A stretch of DNA of 25,702 nucleotides from Abiotrophia defectiva_A. GTDB lineage: Bacteria; Bacillota; Bacilli; Lactobacillales; Aerococcaceae. The DNA lies in NCBI GenBank assembly GCA_963546405.1, contig CAUUNL010000021.1, positions 1 to 25,702 of the forward strand, read 5' to 3'. The notes beneath the pieces are model-generated. The model did no database searches, had not been told where the DNA came from, and worked only from the letters and a program-made list of their open reading frames with translations. Shown here piece by piece: positions 1-6,925 of this stretch. Position 1 is the first letter of the stretch. Every line of letters starts with the position of its first letter. The position numbers and the translations under genes are program-made.

Positions 1-21
1 CTCTCTCTTGGCCTTGAAATG

Positions 22-30
22 TGCTATAAT
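22..30 (+). promoter_or_regulatory. Extended -10 promoter of galE
   Basis: The sequence TGCTATAAT is a perfect -10 hexamer (25-30) with the upstream TGn extension. No convincing -35 hexamer is visible at the expected distance, and only seven bases of sequence lie upstream of that position. It lies about 39 bases before the galE start and would serve galE and the two LCP genes, since no terminator separates them. Confidence 0.6.
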
Positions 31-68
31 GAGACTGTTCAATAAAAATATGTAATAGGGGTGTTCCT

Positions 69-1097
69 ATGGCAATTCTCGTAACAGGTGGAGCAGGGTA
101 TATCGGTAGTCATACCGTCGTGGAATTATTAGCTGCTGGCCATGAAGTTGTAATTGTTGATAATTTTTCTAATTCAAAACCAGAAGTATTAAATCGTATT
201 CGCCAAATCTCAGGTAAGGACTTTGCCTTTTATGAGGTGGATGTTTTAGACAAGGACGCTATGCGACAAGTCCTCAAGGAGAATGATATTCAAGCAGTCA
301 TCCATTTCTCAGGCTATAAGGCGGTAGGGGAATCCGTTGCGGAACCAATCAAGTACTATCACAATAATGTGGGTGGTGCTATTGCCTTAGTGGAAGTCAT
401 GAATGAATTTGGAGTAAAGCATATTGTCTTCTCTAGTTCGGCAACCGTCTATGGACTCAATAATCCGTCGCCTTTAACCGAAGATATGCCGACGCATACT
501 GCTAACAGCCCTTATGGCTCAACCATGGTTATGAAAGAGCAGATTTTCCGCGACCTAGCGGCGTCAGATCCAGACTGGTCCATTACCATCCTACGCTACT
601 TTAACCCAATTGGGGCCCATGCCTCTGGTCGTATTGGTGAAGACCCACAAGGGATTCCTAATAACTTAATGCCTTATATTACCCAGGTAGCGGTTGGCAA
701 ATTACCTGCTCTCAGTGTCTTTGGGGATGACTACCCAACGCCTGATGGAACAGGGGTCCGTGACTACATCCACGTAGTGGACTTATCACTCGGTCACCTC
801 AAAGCATTAGATCGTAACTTGACGGTCAAAGGGGTCGAAACCTATAACCTAGGGACCGGCGAAGGCTATAGTGTCTTGGACTTAATCAAGGCCTTCGAAG
901 AAGCCAATGGCATTAAGGTAAATTACAAGATTGTCGATCGCCGTCCGGGTGATGTGGCAACCTGCTATTCTGATGCTAGCCGGGCTAACCAACTCTTGGG
1001 CTGGTACGCTCAACGGAACTTGGTCGATATGTGCCGGGATTCTTGGAAATGGCAGAAAGAAAACCCACAAGGTTATGATGTTACCTCTCAAGCATAA
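69..1097 (+). CDS. galE: UDP-glucose 4-epimerase GalE, with Met at the catalytic Lys position
   Basis: The 342-residue product interconverts UDP-glucose and UDP-galactose in the cytosol (Leloir pathway and supply of galactose for wall or capsule polymers). The N-terminal Rossmann motif GGAGYIGSH (7-15), the SSSATVYG strand with Ser124, Tyr149, and the RYFNPIGAH and GVRDYIHV blocks are all typical, and length and numbering match E. coli GalE almost residue for residue. The oddity is the catalytic motif: YxxxK normally ends in Lys153, but here reads Y-G-S-T-M, with Met encoded by ATG at 525-527. Another Lys occurs at 156. The start at 69 follows a GGGGTG ribosome site. It is first in a unit with two LCP genes, which suggests use in envelope polysaccharide. 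Family assignment is certain; enzymatic competence is not. Confidence 0.93.
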   Translation: MAILVTGGAGYIGSHTVVELLAAGHEVVIVDNFSNSKPEVLNRIRQISGKDFAFYEVDVLDKDAMRQVLKENDIQAVIHFSGYKAVGESVAEPIKYYHNNVGGAIALVEVMNEFGVKHIVFSSSATVYGLNNPSPLTEDMPTHTANSPYGSTMVMKEQIFRDLAASDPDWSITILRYFNPIGAHASGRIGEDPQGIPNNLMPYITQVAVGKLPALSVFGDDYPTPDGTGVRDYIHVVDLSLGHLKALDRNLTVKGVETYNLGTGEGYSVLDLIKAFEEANGIKVNYKIVDRRPGDVATCYSDASRANQLLGWYAQRNLVDMCRDSWKWQKENPQGYDVTSQA

Positions 1098-1111
1098 GAT
1101 GGAGGACTGTT

Positions 1112-2056
1112 TTGAAAGAAAGACGTACAAAACGGTCAATGCCTTCTTCCTATTATGAGTACGATAATCGTAACTATCGGCGTAGTCGCCTGTTAGTGCT
1201 GATTATCTTCTTCTTGATGATTATTGGAGTAGTTTGTTTCTTCTATGTAAGTTTTGTCATACGGAACATCAGCTCAGCCTATGAACCTTTAGTTGAAGTG
1301 GTAAGTAGCTCAGCTAATGCTGAATCGAGCTTGCCAGAGCGTATTCGAGAGCGAAAGCCGCTCACCCTCTTATGGCTAGGGGTAGATGATAATGAATCGG
1401 GGCGCTTGGTCTCAGAGGAGACGCGTTTGATTAGCCTCAGTCTGCTGGAAGTAGGGCAAGGAGAGAGCACCCGACTACAGATTCCGAGTGAATCCACACT
1501 TAAGGAAGGTGCTAGTCTACCAGCTGGTAAATTAGGTCAAGTTTTCATGATGAAACCATTACAATCAATTGAAAAAGCAACACATGAGTTGCTTAATCTG
1601 CCGATTGATTATACAATAGAAGTCAGGTTTTCTAAGCTTCGTCCCCTAATTGATCGATTGGGTGGCGTCACCTTAGTGCCTAAGCAAGATTTTGTCTTGG
1701 AAAATCGTCTCCTGGCCAAGGGCCAAGAGGTGAAATTGACAGGGCGTGAAGTCTATGTTTATTTGGCTCGTCAGACGGATGAGACCTCTCTCAGTCAAGG
1801 CCAAAGACAAATGGATGTCATAGAAGGACTTATCAATCATCTAGCTAATTGGCAGAAAGTGCCAAGTTTAGACAAGGAAGTTGCGCTTCTGCAAGAAGCC
1901 ATCCGGACAGATATGACTTTTGATGAATTTTTGGACTTGTTCCGGGCGGGTTACTTCAGTCAAATGACGGAAGCCCCTATGTCAATTGTCAATCTAGACG
2001 CCGACAGCCAGCATGTCTTGCTCCAACAGTTACAAGAGAAGTTGGAAAATAATTAA
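1112..2056 (+). CDS. Degenerate LCP (LytR-CpsA-Psr) family membrane protein
   Basis: A 314-residue protein with a basic cytoplasmic N-terminus, one membrane segment (about 26-50) and an extracellular domain that follows the LCP fold: LTLLWLGVDD (84-93) aligns with the family's NILLLGTDD, and LNLPIDY and LIDRLGGV also match. LCP enzymes move polyprenyl-linked glycopolymers onto peptidoglycan. However, the conserved R-S-D is E-E-T here (102-104), the SIPRD motif reads QIPSE (123-127), and the KINHAF block reads KLGQVF, so the Arg and Asp residues that bind pyrophosphate and metal are mostly gone. The TTG start at 1112 is chosen because GGAGGA lies five bases upstream. It sits 14 bases after galE and just before an intact LCP gene. 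It probably does not catalyse by itself; a partner or regulator role is inference. Confidence 0.75.
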   Translation: MKERRTKRSMPSSYYEYDNRNYRRSRLLVLIIFFLMIIGVVCFFYVSFVIRNISSAYEPLVEVVSSSANAESSLPERIRERKPLTLLWLGVDDNESGRLVSEETRLISLSLLEVGQGESTRLQIPSESTLKEGASLPAGKLGQVFMMKPLQSIEKATHELLNLPIDYTIEVRFSKLRPLIDRLGGVTLVPKQDFVLENRLLAKGQEVKLTGREVYVYLARQTDETSLSQGQRQMDVIEGLINHLANWQKVPSLDKEVALLQEAIRTDMTFDEFLDLFRAGYFSQMTEAPMSIVNLDADSQHVLLQQLQEKLENN

Positions 2057-2069
2057 GGAATGTGATGGA

Positions 2070-3449
2070 ATGACTAATAAAGTAAAACAATCGCGTAGCG
2101 AGCTGCACGGTTCTAAGAAGAAATGGGGACTAGGTCGCTGGTTTCTTGTCTTCTTCTTCTTGGTACTCTTAGCAGGTGCTGCCTATGCGGCCAAAATGTT
2201 ATGGGATATTAACCACCTTGCTAATCAAGTCAGTCAGAATTCGACTGAGATTGGGAAGAGTGGTACCGTAGAGGTTAAGAAGATACGGCCAAAAGAAGCT
2301 TCTATTGAAACCGGCGATCCGATTAATATTCTCTTACTAGGGACAGACGATGATGGTCGTGGACGTGACACTAGCAAGGGCTATGTAGGGCGTTCTGACT
2401 CCATGATTATCTTATCCCTCAATCCAAAGACTCACACCACTAAGATGCTTAGCATCCCACGTGACGTCTATACCGATATTCAGGGTCATGGACAAGATAA
2501 GATTAACCATGCCTTTGCCTTCGGTGGCGTCGACTTAAGCATTGATACCGTGCAAAACTTCCTCAATGTGCCAATTGACTACTATGCCGTGGTCAATATG
2601 CAAGGTCTGGAACAGTTGATTGATGCGGTAGGTGGGATTGATGTCACTAGCCCAATTACCTTTACCTATCAAGAATCAAGCTTCGTAGCAGGCGAAACCA
2701 AGCATGTCGATGGTTGGAATGCTATGAACTTTGCTCGGATGCGCTATGATGATCCTGAAGGGGAGACAGGGCGCCAAAACCGGCAAAAACTGGTAATCAA
2801 GGCCTTGGTTGATAAGCTCTCCAATGTTGGCGCCATTGCCAACTACCCACAATTGTTGGAAGTAGTGGCTAAGAACGTCCAAACTAACCTAGATCTCAAG
2901 CAGGCCCTTAATATCTATCAGAAATACTCGCCAGCCCTCCAAAATATCACTGCTATTCGTTTTGAAAATTTGGAAGATTTGATGTTGAATGAGATTTACT
3001 ACTACTATGCACCTCTATCTTCCCGCCTTAAGGTGGCCAATGAGTTGCGTTTGAATTCTGGCCTAACACCAATTAGCGCTAGTCAACTTCATGATCCTCT
3101 TGGAGATACAGGAGGAACGACCACTGCGACGGTGTCCAAGACTTCTAAGTTGATTATCAATCAATATCCGACTGGTTTTACAGCAGAAGAACTGCAACAA
3201 GTATCCCAAACACAGGATAATGCGCAGAACTTCCGGCAGAACGAGTATTATAATCCAGTAGTGCCAGCCACTGAGTATTATTATGAAGAGCCGGTTACAC
3301 CACAACCAGTTCAGCCGGATCCTGTCCAACCGACAGTTCCGCCAGAAAATAGTGAGCAACCTACTACGCCAGTTCAGCCAACACAACCAGTTCAACCGGT
3401 CACGCCTCCTGTTCAAGGTTCAGGTAGCGGCCAAGGAACAGGTCAATAA
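2070..3449 (+). CDS. LCP (LytR-CpsA-Psr) family glycopolymer transferase
   Basis: A 459-residue membrane-anchored enzyme predicted to attach wall teichoic acid, capsule or another anionic polymer to peptidoglycan on the outer face of the membrane. It has a basic cytoplasmic tail, a membrane helix (about 23-43), and a complete LCP domain: GTDD (91-94), GRSD with R108 and D110, SIPRD with R131 and D132, DKINHAF (143-149), VPIDYY, DAVGGIDV, and the ARMR (222-225) plus GRQNRQK (234-240) Arg cluster. After about residue 390 comes a Tyr-rich, then Pro/Gln/Val/Thr-rich low-complexity tail, probably wall-spanning. A longer reading from 2013 exists, but ATG 2070 is preferred because AAGGAA lies nine bases upstream and the extension would overlap the previous gene. 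The exact polymer substrate cannot be read from sequence. Confidence 0.9.
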   Translation: MTNKVKQSRSELHGSKKKWGLGRWFLVFFFLVLLAGAAYAAKMLWDINHLANQVSQNSTEIGKSGTVEVKKIRPKEASIETGDPINILLLGTDDDGRGRDTSKGYVGRSDSMIILSLNPKTHTTKMLSIPRDVYTDIQGHGQDKINHAFAFGGVDLSIDTVQNFLNVPIDYYAVVNMQGLEQLIDAVGGIDVTSPITFTYQESSFVAGETKHVDGWNAMNFARMRYDDPEGETGRQNRQKLVIKALVDKLSNVGAIANYPQLLEVVAKNVQTNLDLKQALNIYQKYSPALQNITAIRFENLEDLMLNEIYYYYAPLSSRLKVANELRLNSGLTPISASQLHDPLGDTGGTTTATVSKTSKLIINQYPTGFTAEELQQVSQTQDNAQNFRQNEYYNPVVPATEYYYEEPVTPQPVQPDPVQPTVPPENSEQPTTPVQPTQPVQPVTPPVQGSGSGQGTGQ

Positions 3450-3460
3450 AGTATTTTTAT

Positions 3461-3486
3461 GCCTCGTCTATGACGAGGCTTTTTCT
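3461..3486 (+). terminator. Rho-independent terminator after the LCP genes
   Basis: Perfect 8-bp stem GCCTCGTC / GACGAGGC with a 3-base loop, followed immediately by a T-rich tract. It begins 11 bases after the second LCP stop codon and closes the galE-LCP unit. Confidence 0.9.
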
Positions 3487-3499
3487 TATCCTTTTATAC

Positions 3500-3528
3500 A
3501 AAAAAGACGACTCAGGAGTGAGACGTCT
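3500..3528 (-). terminator. Rho-independent terminator of the minus-strand SOS gene
   Basis: Read on the minus strand: a 9-bp stem with one mismatch (AGACGTCTC / GAGTCGTCT), six-base loop, then a run of T. It stands about 60 bases beyond the stop codon of the minus-strand gene and back to back with the plus-strand LCP terminator, which supports the minus-strand gene being real and separately transcribed. Confidence 0.7.
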
Positions 3529-3589
3529 AAGAGAGTGTAGGTGCTTCATCAGCCCAAAGACCATGGCAGTGGCTTGGGTGGGTCAAGGT

Positions 3590-3937
3590 TTATTTTACAC
3601 GGAGAATTTGCTGGCTATCCAAGAGGAAATCCAGGCCAGAGTCGCAGGCCATAAAACGGAAGTGGTCATTGCTTAAGAGGCCAGTGACATAAACACGGCG
3701 TTCGCCCAGTTGGATTTTGCCGGCCTTATCATAATATTCGTAGGTGAGCGTCAAGTCTTCTTGACTGACATAATGTTGGTGTAGACGCTCCAGAACATGG
3801 TCCATGGGCATAATAAAAGCTTGGACATTAGCATCTGAAGTTGGAGTTTGGAAGAAGGGTTGTAACAATTGGCGCGTTGCCTTGGAAACATTGCTGAAGA
3901 GGGCGGGCATTGCTTTAGTATTTAATGAGAGTTCCAT
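3590..3937 (-). CDS. Small SOS-controlled protein, possibly YolD-like
   Basis: A 115-residue soluble protein with no recognised enzymatic motif, signal peptide or membrane segment. Its second half has the pattern of YolD-family proteins: a helix (DHVLERLHQHY), a strand LTLTYEYYDKAGKI, then a further strand and a closing LDSQQILRV. YolD proteins usually accompany Y-family DNA polymerases (UvrX/UmuC type). That resemblance is weak and unaligned. Start: ATG at 3937 lies eight bases after AAAGGA; the ATG at 3946 directly abuts the same site and is unlikely. The gene is alone on its strand, with its own terminator and a promoter holding two LexA boxes, so DNA-damage induction is the best-supported statement about it. 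No polymerase gene is adjacent. Function is unknown. Confidence 0.72.
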   Translation of the reverse strand: MELSLNTKAMPALFSNVSKATRQLLQPFFQTPTSDANVQAFIMPMDHVLERLHQHYVSQEDLTLTYEYYDKAGKIQLGERRVYVTGLLSNDHFRFMACDSGLDFLLDSQQILRVK

Positions 3938-3972
3938 GGGGGTCATCCTTTCTATGCGAAATAATGTTCTTG

Positions 3973-3986
3973 CGAACGCCTGTTCT
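3973..3986. promoter_or_regulatory. LexA/SOS box 2 (downstream operator)
   Basis: CGAACGCCTGTTCT contains the Gram-positive SOS core GAAC-N4-GTTC. It covers the predicted transcription start of the minus-strand gene, about +2 to +15. It departs from the fuller Bacillus consensus (CGAACRNRYGTTYC) at two places. Centre-to-centre distance to the other box is 28 bp, close to whole helical turns. Confidence 0.7.
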
Positions 3987-3994
3987 ATACCTCA

Positions 3995-4023
3995 AGTATA
4001 CGAACATACGTTCATAATGTCAA
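3995..4023 (-). promoter_or_regulatory. Sigma-A promoter of the minus-strand SOS gene
   Basis: On the minus strand: -35 TTGACA (4018-4023), exactly 17-bp spacer, -10 TATACT (3995-4000). The hexamers are nearly ideal, as expected for a promoter held off by a repressor. The spacer contains a LexA box. Confidence 0.85.
4001..4014. promoter_or_regulatory. LexA/SOS box 1 (in the promoter spacer)
   Basis: CGAACATACGTTCA matches 13 of 14 positions of the Bacillus-type LexA (DinR) consensus CGAACRNRYGTTYC and has a perfect GAAC-N4-GTTC core. It fills the space between the -35 and -10 hexamers of the minus-strand promoter, so bound LexA would exclude RNA polymerase. Confidence 0.88.
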
Positions 4024-4080
4024 GCACTTTTTCAAGGTATGGAAGGAGGAAGGATTTTGCTATAAAAAACGGGATTGTTT

Positions 4081-4089
4081 TGGTATAAT
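4081..4089 (+). promoter_or_regulatory. Extended -10 promoter of the ntp operon
   Basis: TGGTATAAT: perfect -10 hexamer (4084-4089) with TGn extension, 37 bases before the ntpF start. The -35 region (around 4061-4066, TATAAA) is poor. It is divergent from the SOS promoter about 60-90 bases away. Confidence 0.65.
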
Positions 4090-4126
4090 AGTAGGCGTAT
4101 CCGAGTTATAGGAGGTGCAATTAAGT

Positions 4127-4447
4127 GTGAATACAACCATGAAAGAAATGCAGGCTATCGAGCGTGAAGCTGAAGCCTTAAGACGTGACTATCAAGAACA
4201 AGTAGCTGCCTTAGGCCAAGTGCGCGAGGAAGAGCTGGCAGGCGTCATCGCCCAGTTCGACCAAGTGACCCAAGGGCTAGTGGCAGAAGAAGAAGCCCAG
4301 TTAGAAGCACGCTATCAAGTCGCTCAAGAAGAATTAGCTTCAACCCAAGAGGTAACTCAAGCCTTGGTAGAGCAAGTCTTGGCTGGCCAGCGTGAACACT
4401 GGCTCCAACACATTTTGACAAAGGTGGTAGACAATTATGGCCGTTAG
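4127..4447 (+). CDS. ntpF: V-type ATPase peripheral stalk subunit (G/H type)
   Basis: A 106-residue, highly charged protein that is almost wholly helical (Glu/Gln/Ala-rich heptads), as expected of the thin stalk subunit that pairs with subunit E to hold the catalytic head still against the rotor. Identification rests on composition, size and position as first gene of the operon, as in E. hirae ntpF; such coiled coils carry few fixed motifs. Start: GTG 4127 stands ten bases after GGAGGT (4111-4116); the earlier GTG at 4115 lies inside that ribosome site, and ATG 4139 is too far. It overlaps ntpI by 11 bases, implying coupled translation. Confidence 0.85.
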   Translation: MNTTMKEMQAIEREAEALRRDYQEQVAALGQVREEELAGVIAQFDQVTQGLVAEEEAQLEARYQVAQEELASTQEVTQALVEQVLAGQREHWLQHILTKVVDNYGR

Positions 4448-6419
4448 TCCAATGCAGAAGATTACCTTGGTGACAAGCAAGGCCATTCTGCCGGAATTAC
4501 TGACCGTCCTTCAGGAGGATGGCCAGGTCCATCTCAATAATCTTAAGGTTCTGGACGATTGGCAAGACCTTGATGCCAGCGAACGAGGGACATCTAAGCG
4601 GGAAGATGAGGCTGAAGCTGTCAATCTACTTCCCCAACTTCAGAAACGTCAGGAAAAGGTTCAAAAGGCGCTGACTCTCTATCAGCAACATTTGCCTAAG
4701 AAGGGGCTGGTAGCCTCTTTAACTGAGGAACTGCCAGAATTGACCTTCCAGGAATTGGAAGCCCAAGGACGTCAGTTCAATGAACAATTAGCCGTTAACC
4801 GAGCAAGTCAGCTCAATAAGCGGCTCAAAGACTTAGAAAAAGAAGCGCAAACCTTGCAGGCTGACTTGGCCCTCTTGACCCAATGGCAAAAGCTAGATGT
4901 CTTACCTCAGGGAGGTCAAGACCATCAAGTGGTCAATGTGGCAATTGGGACCGTTCCGGCAGACAGTATTGACCGTTATTACAAGGCTTTGGCAGCCTTG
5001 CCAGACTTAGTGGTTAAGCGAGTCTTCAGCAATCCCCAAGAAGTGGGTGTTGTGGTCTTTAGTCAGAAATTATCCAGTCAAGCAGACTTCTTGGATAGCT
5101 TGGCACCTGCTTCCTTCCAGGCATTAGATTATCCTTTTGATCGCTTGCCTCAGGAGCAACTGCCACTGACTTCTGAACGACTCAAGACAGTGCAGGAAAC
5201 CATCCAAGCTATCCGTCAAGAGTTGACCAAGTCTCAAGAGACGGTTGACCAACTCAAAATTCAATTAGATTACTTAGCCAACCACAGTTTGCGTGAGACA
5301 GCGAGCCAAAACGCTGGTTTAACTGAACATTTAGCAGCGGTTGAAGGTTGGACGGAAACACGTGCGACGGCGCATTTACAAGAGATTCTCAAGCAAACTT
5401 TCAATGGCTTAGTCGTTATGAAAGTTGCTGATGCTAAGGATGAAGAGCTAGACCAAGTACCGATTAAATTACGTAACCATCCATTAGTGGCACCTTTTGA
5501 ATCGGTGACTCGCATGTATGCCTTGCCTAAGTATAATGAAGTCGACCCAACGCCTTACTTGGCTCCATTCTATTGGACCTTTTTCGGGATGATGGTAGCC
5601 GACTTGGGCTATGGTTTGCTGGTTATGTTAGCAACCGCAATTGGTCTCTGGTTGATTAAGGGGCGTGAAAGCCTAAGAACGACCTGTAAGTTCTACTTCT
5701 CTCTAGGGCTATCTACTGCTATCTGGGGGGCTATTTATGGGTCAGCCTTTGGCTTTAACCTACCATTTAAATTAATTGATACCAATACAGATGTTACGAC
5801 CATCTTATTGATTTCAGTTGGCTTAGGCTTCCTGCAAATCATGACCGGGCTCTTCCTCAATACCTACCAGAAAGCTAAGCGGCGTGACTTCCATGAAGCC
5901 TATGCCAATGGCTTGGCTTGGATTTTCATCTTGCTAGGCTTAGTTGCTATGGTTCTGGGACCAATGATTCCAGGTGCAACTTGGTTAGGCACAGTGGGCC
6001 AAATCCTAGCTGCCGTTAATGCTATTGGGATTGTCCTCAGCTCCGTCATCAAGGCTAAGAGCCTAGGGGGACTGGGTTCAGGTCTCTATAATCTCTATGG
6101 GATTTCTGGTTACATTGGGGACTTTGTCTCTTATACACGTCTCATGGCCTTGGGCTTGTCAGGCGGGAGTATCGGGGCGGCCTTTAACACCATTGTGGCC
6201 TTTTTACCAGTATGGGCACGCTTTAGCATTGGGCTCTTGCTCTTTGTGCTCTTGCACGGTCTTAACATCTTCCTGTCCATGTTGTCAGGTTATGTCCACG
6301 GCGCTCGTTTGATGTTCGTCGAATTCTTCGGTAAATTCTACGAAGGCGGCGGTCAGCCATTCCAGCCCCTGGCACCAGTCAATCAAAACGTTCAAACAAA
6401 AGTAAAATCGGAGGAATAA
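4437..6419 (+). CDS. ntpI: V-type ATPase subunit I (a subunit, ion channel stator)
   Basis: A 660-residue protein with a soluble, coiled-coil-rich N-terminal arm (to about residue 365) and a C-terminal membrane domain of roughly seven to eight helices starting near YWTFFGMMVADLGYG. It forms the half-channels through which the ion enters and leaves the rotor ring. Two membrane Arg residues can be seen: R568 in SYTRLMALGL and R624 in YVHGARLMFVEFFGKFYEGGG; their 56-residue spacing equals that of the essential R573 and R629 in E. hirae NtpI. ATG 4437 is preceded by AAGGTGG with nine-base spacing. ntpK follows four bases after its stop. Confidence 0.95.
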   Translation: MAVSPMQKITLVTSKAILPELLTVLQEDGQVHLNNLKVLDDWQDLDASERGTSKREDEAEAVNLLPQLQKRQEKVQKALTLYQQHLPKKGLVASLTEELPELTFQELEAQGRQFNEQLAVNRASQLNKRLKDLEKEAQTLQADLALLTQWQKLDVLPQGGQDHQVVNVAIGTVPADSIDRYYKALAALPDLVVKRVFSNPQEVGVVVFSQKLSSQADFLDSLAPASFQALDYPFDRLPQEQLPLTSERLKTVQETIQAIRQELTKSQETVDQLKIQLDYLANHSLRETASQNAGLTEHLAAVEGWTETRATAHLQEILKQTFNGLVVMKVADAKDEELDQVPIKLRNHPLVAPFESVTRMYALPKYNEVDPTPYLAPFYWTFFGMMVADLGYGLLVMLATAIGLWLIKGRESLRTTCKFYFSLGLSTAIWGAIYGSAFGFNLPFKLIDTNTDVTTILLISVGLGFLQIMTGLFLNTYQKAKRRDFHEAYANGLAWIFILLGLVAMVLGPMIPGATWLGTVGQILAAVNAIGIVLSSVIKAKSLGGLGSGLYNLYGISGYIGDFVSYTRLMALGLSGGSIGAAFNTIVAFLPVWARFSIGLLLFVLLHGLNIFLSMLSGYVHGARLMFVEFFGKFYEGGGQPFQPLAPVNQNVQTKVKSEE

Positions 6420-6423
6420 TTAC

Positions 6424-6903
6424 ATGGAACAATTAGCTGCTTACTTTACAGAATACGGGGGCGCCTTCTTTGCTGGCTTAGCCATCGCTATCGCCGTTAT
6501 CTTCAGTGGGATGGGCTCTTCACGTGGGGTCGGGACTGCCGGTCAAGCCGCAGCCGCTTTATTGAAAGAAGAACCAGAAAAATTTGCCCAAGCCTTAATC
6601 TTACAACTCTTGCCTGGTACCCAAGGCCTTTACGGCTTCGTTATCGGCTTCTTCATCCTCTTACGTATGTCTGCTGGGGTTAGCTTGGCAAATGGTCTGG
6701 CTTATGTTTTCGTTGCCTTACCAGTAGGGGTAGTGGGTTACTTCTCTGCTAAGTACCAAGGAAATGTGGCCACTGCAGGTCTCCAAATCTTAGCAAAACG
6801 TCCTGAACACGTCATGAAAGGGGTCATCTTAGCGGCCATGGTAGAAACCTACGCGATTTTGGCCTTCGTTGTTTCCTTCATGCTCTTAACCAACGTTCAA
6901 TAG
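6424..6903 (+). CDS. ntpK: V-type ATPase rotor-ring proteolipid (K/c subunit), Na+ type
   Basis: A 159-residue, four-helix double-hairpin proteolipid forming the membrane rotor ring. The first hairpin contains LQLLPGTQGLYGF and the second VETYAILAFVVSF. All five residues that coordinate Na+ in the E. hirae ring (L61, T64, Q65, Q110, E139) have counterparts: L63, T66, Q67, Q112 (in KYQGN) and E141. As in eukaryotic and enterococcal V-type rings, only the second hairpin carries the carboxylate. The ATG is preceded by CGGAGGA. It lies between ntpI and ntpE in the standard order. Sodium coupling is inferred from the ligand set and is well supported by family knowledge. Confidence 0.96.
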   Translation: MEQLAAYFTEYGGAFFAGLAIAIAVIFSGMGSSRGVGTAGQAAAALLKEEPEKFAQALILQLLPGTQGLYGFVIGFFILLRMSAGVSLANGLAYVFVALPVGVVGYFSAKYQGNVATAGLQILAKRPEHVMKGVILAAMVETYAILAFVVSFMLLTNVQ

Positions 6904-6925
6904 ACGCTGGGGAGGAGGTCCTAAT

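Noticed and set aside
2013..2069. N-terminal extension of the second LCP protein
   Set aside because: It overlaps the first LCP gene, reads through the ribosome site, and lacks the basic tail plus membrane helix arrangement that begins cleanly at ATG 2070.
3063..3416. Minus-strand open frame rich in Arg, Leu and Trp opposite the second LCP gene
   Set aside because: It lies antisense to the conserved LCP C-terminal half and its proline-rich tail, has no ribosome site or promoter, and its odd composition is the complement of that low-complexity tail.
3804..4088. Plus-strand open frame of 94 codons across the SOS promoter
   Set aside because: It would run through the minus-strand gene, both LexA boxes and the ntp promoter. 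No family resemblance, and the minus-strand reading has full signals.
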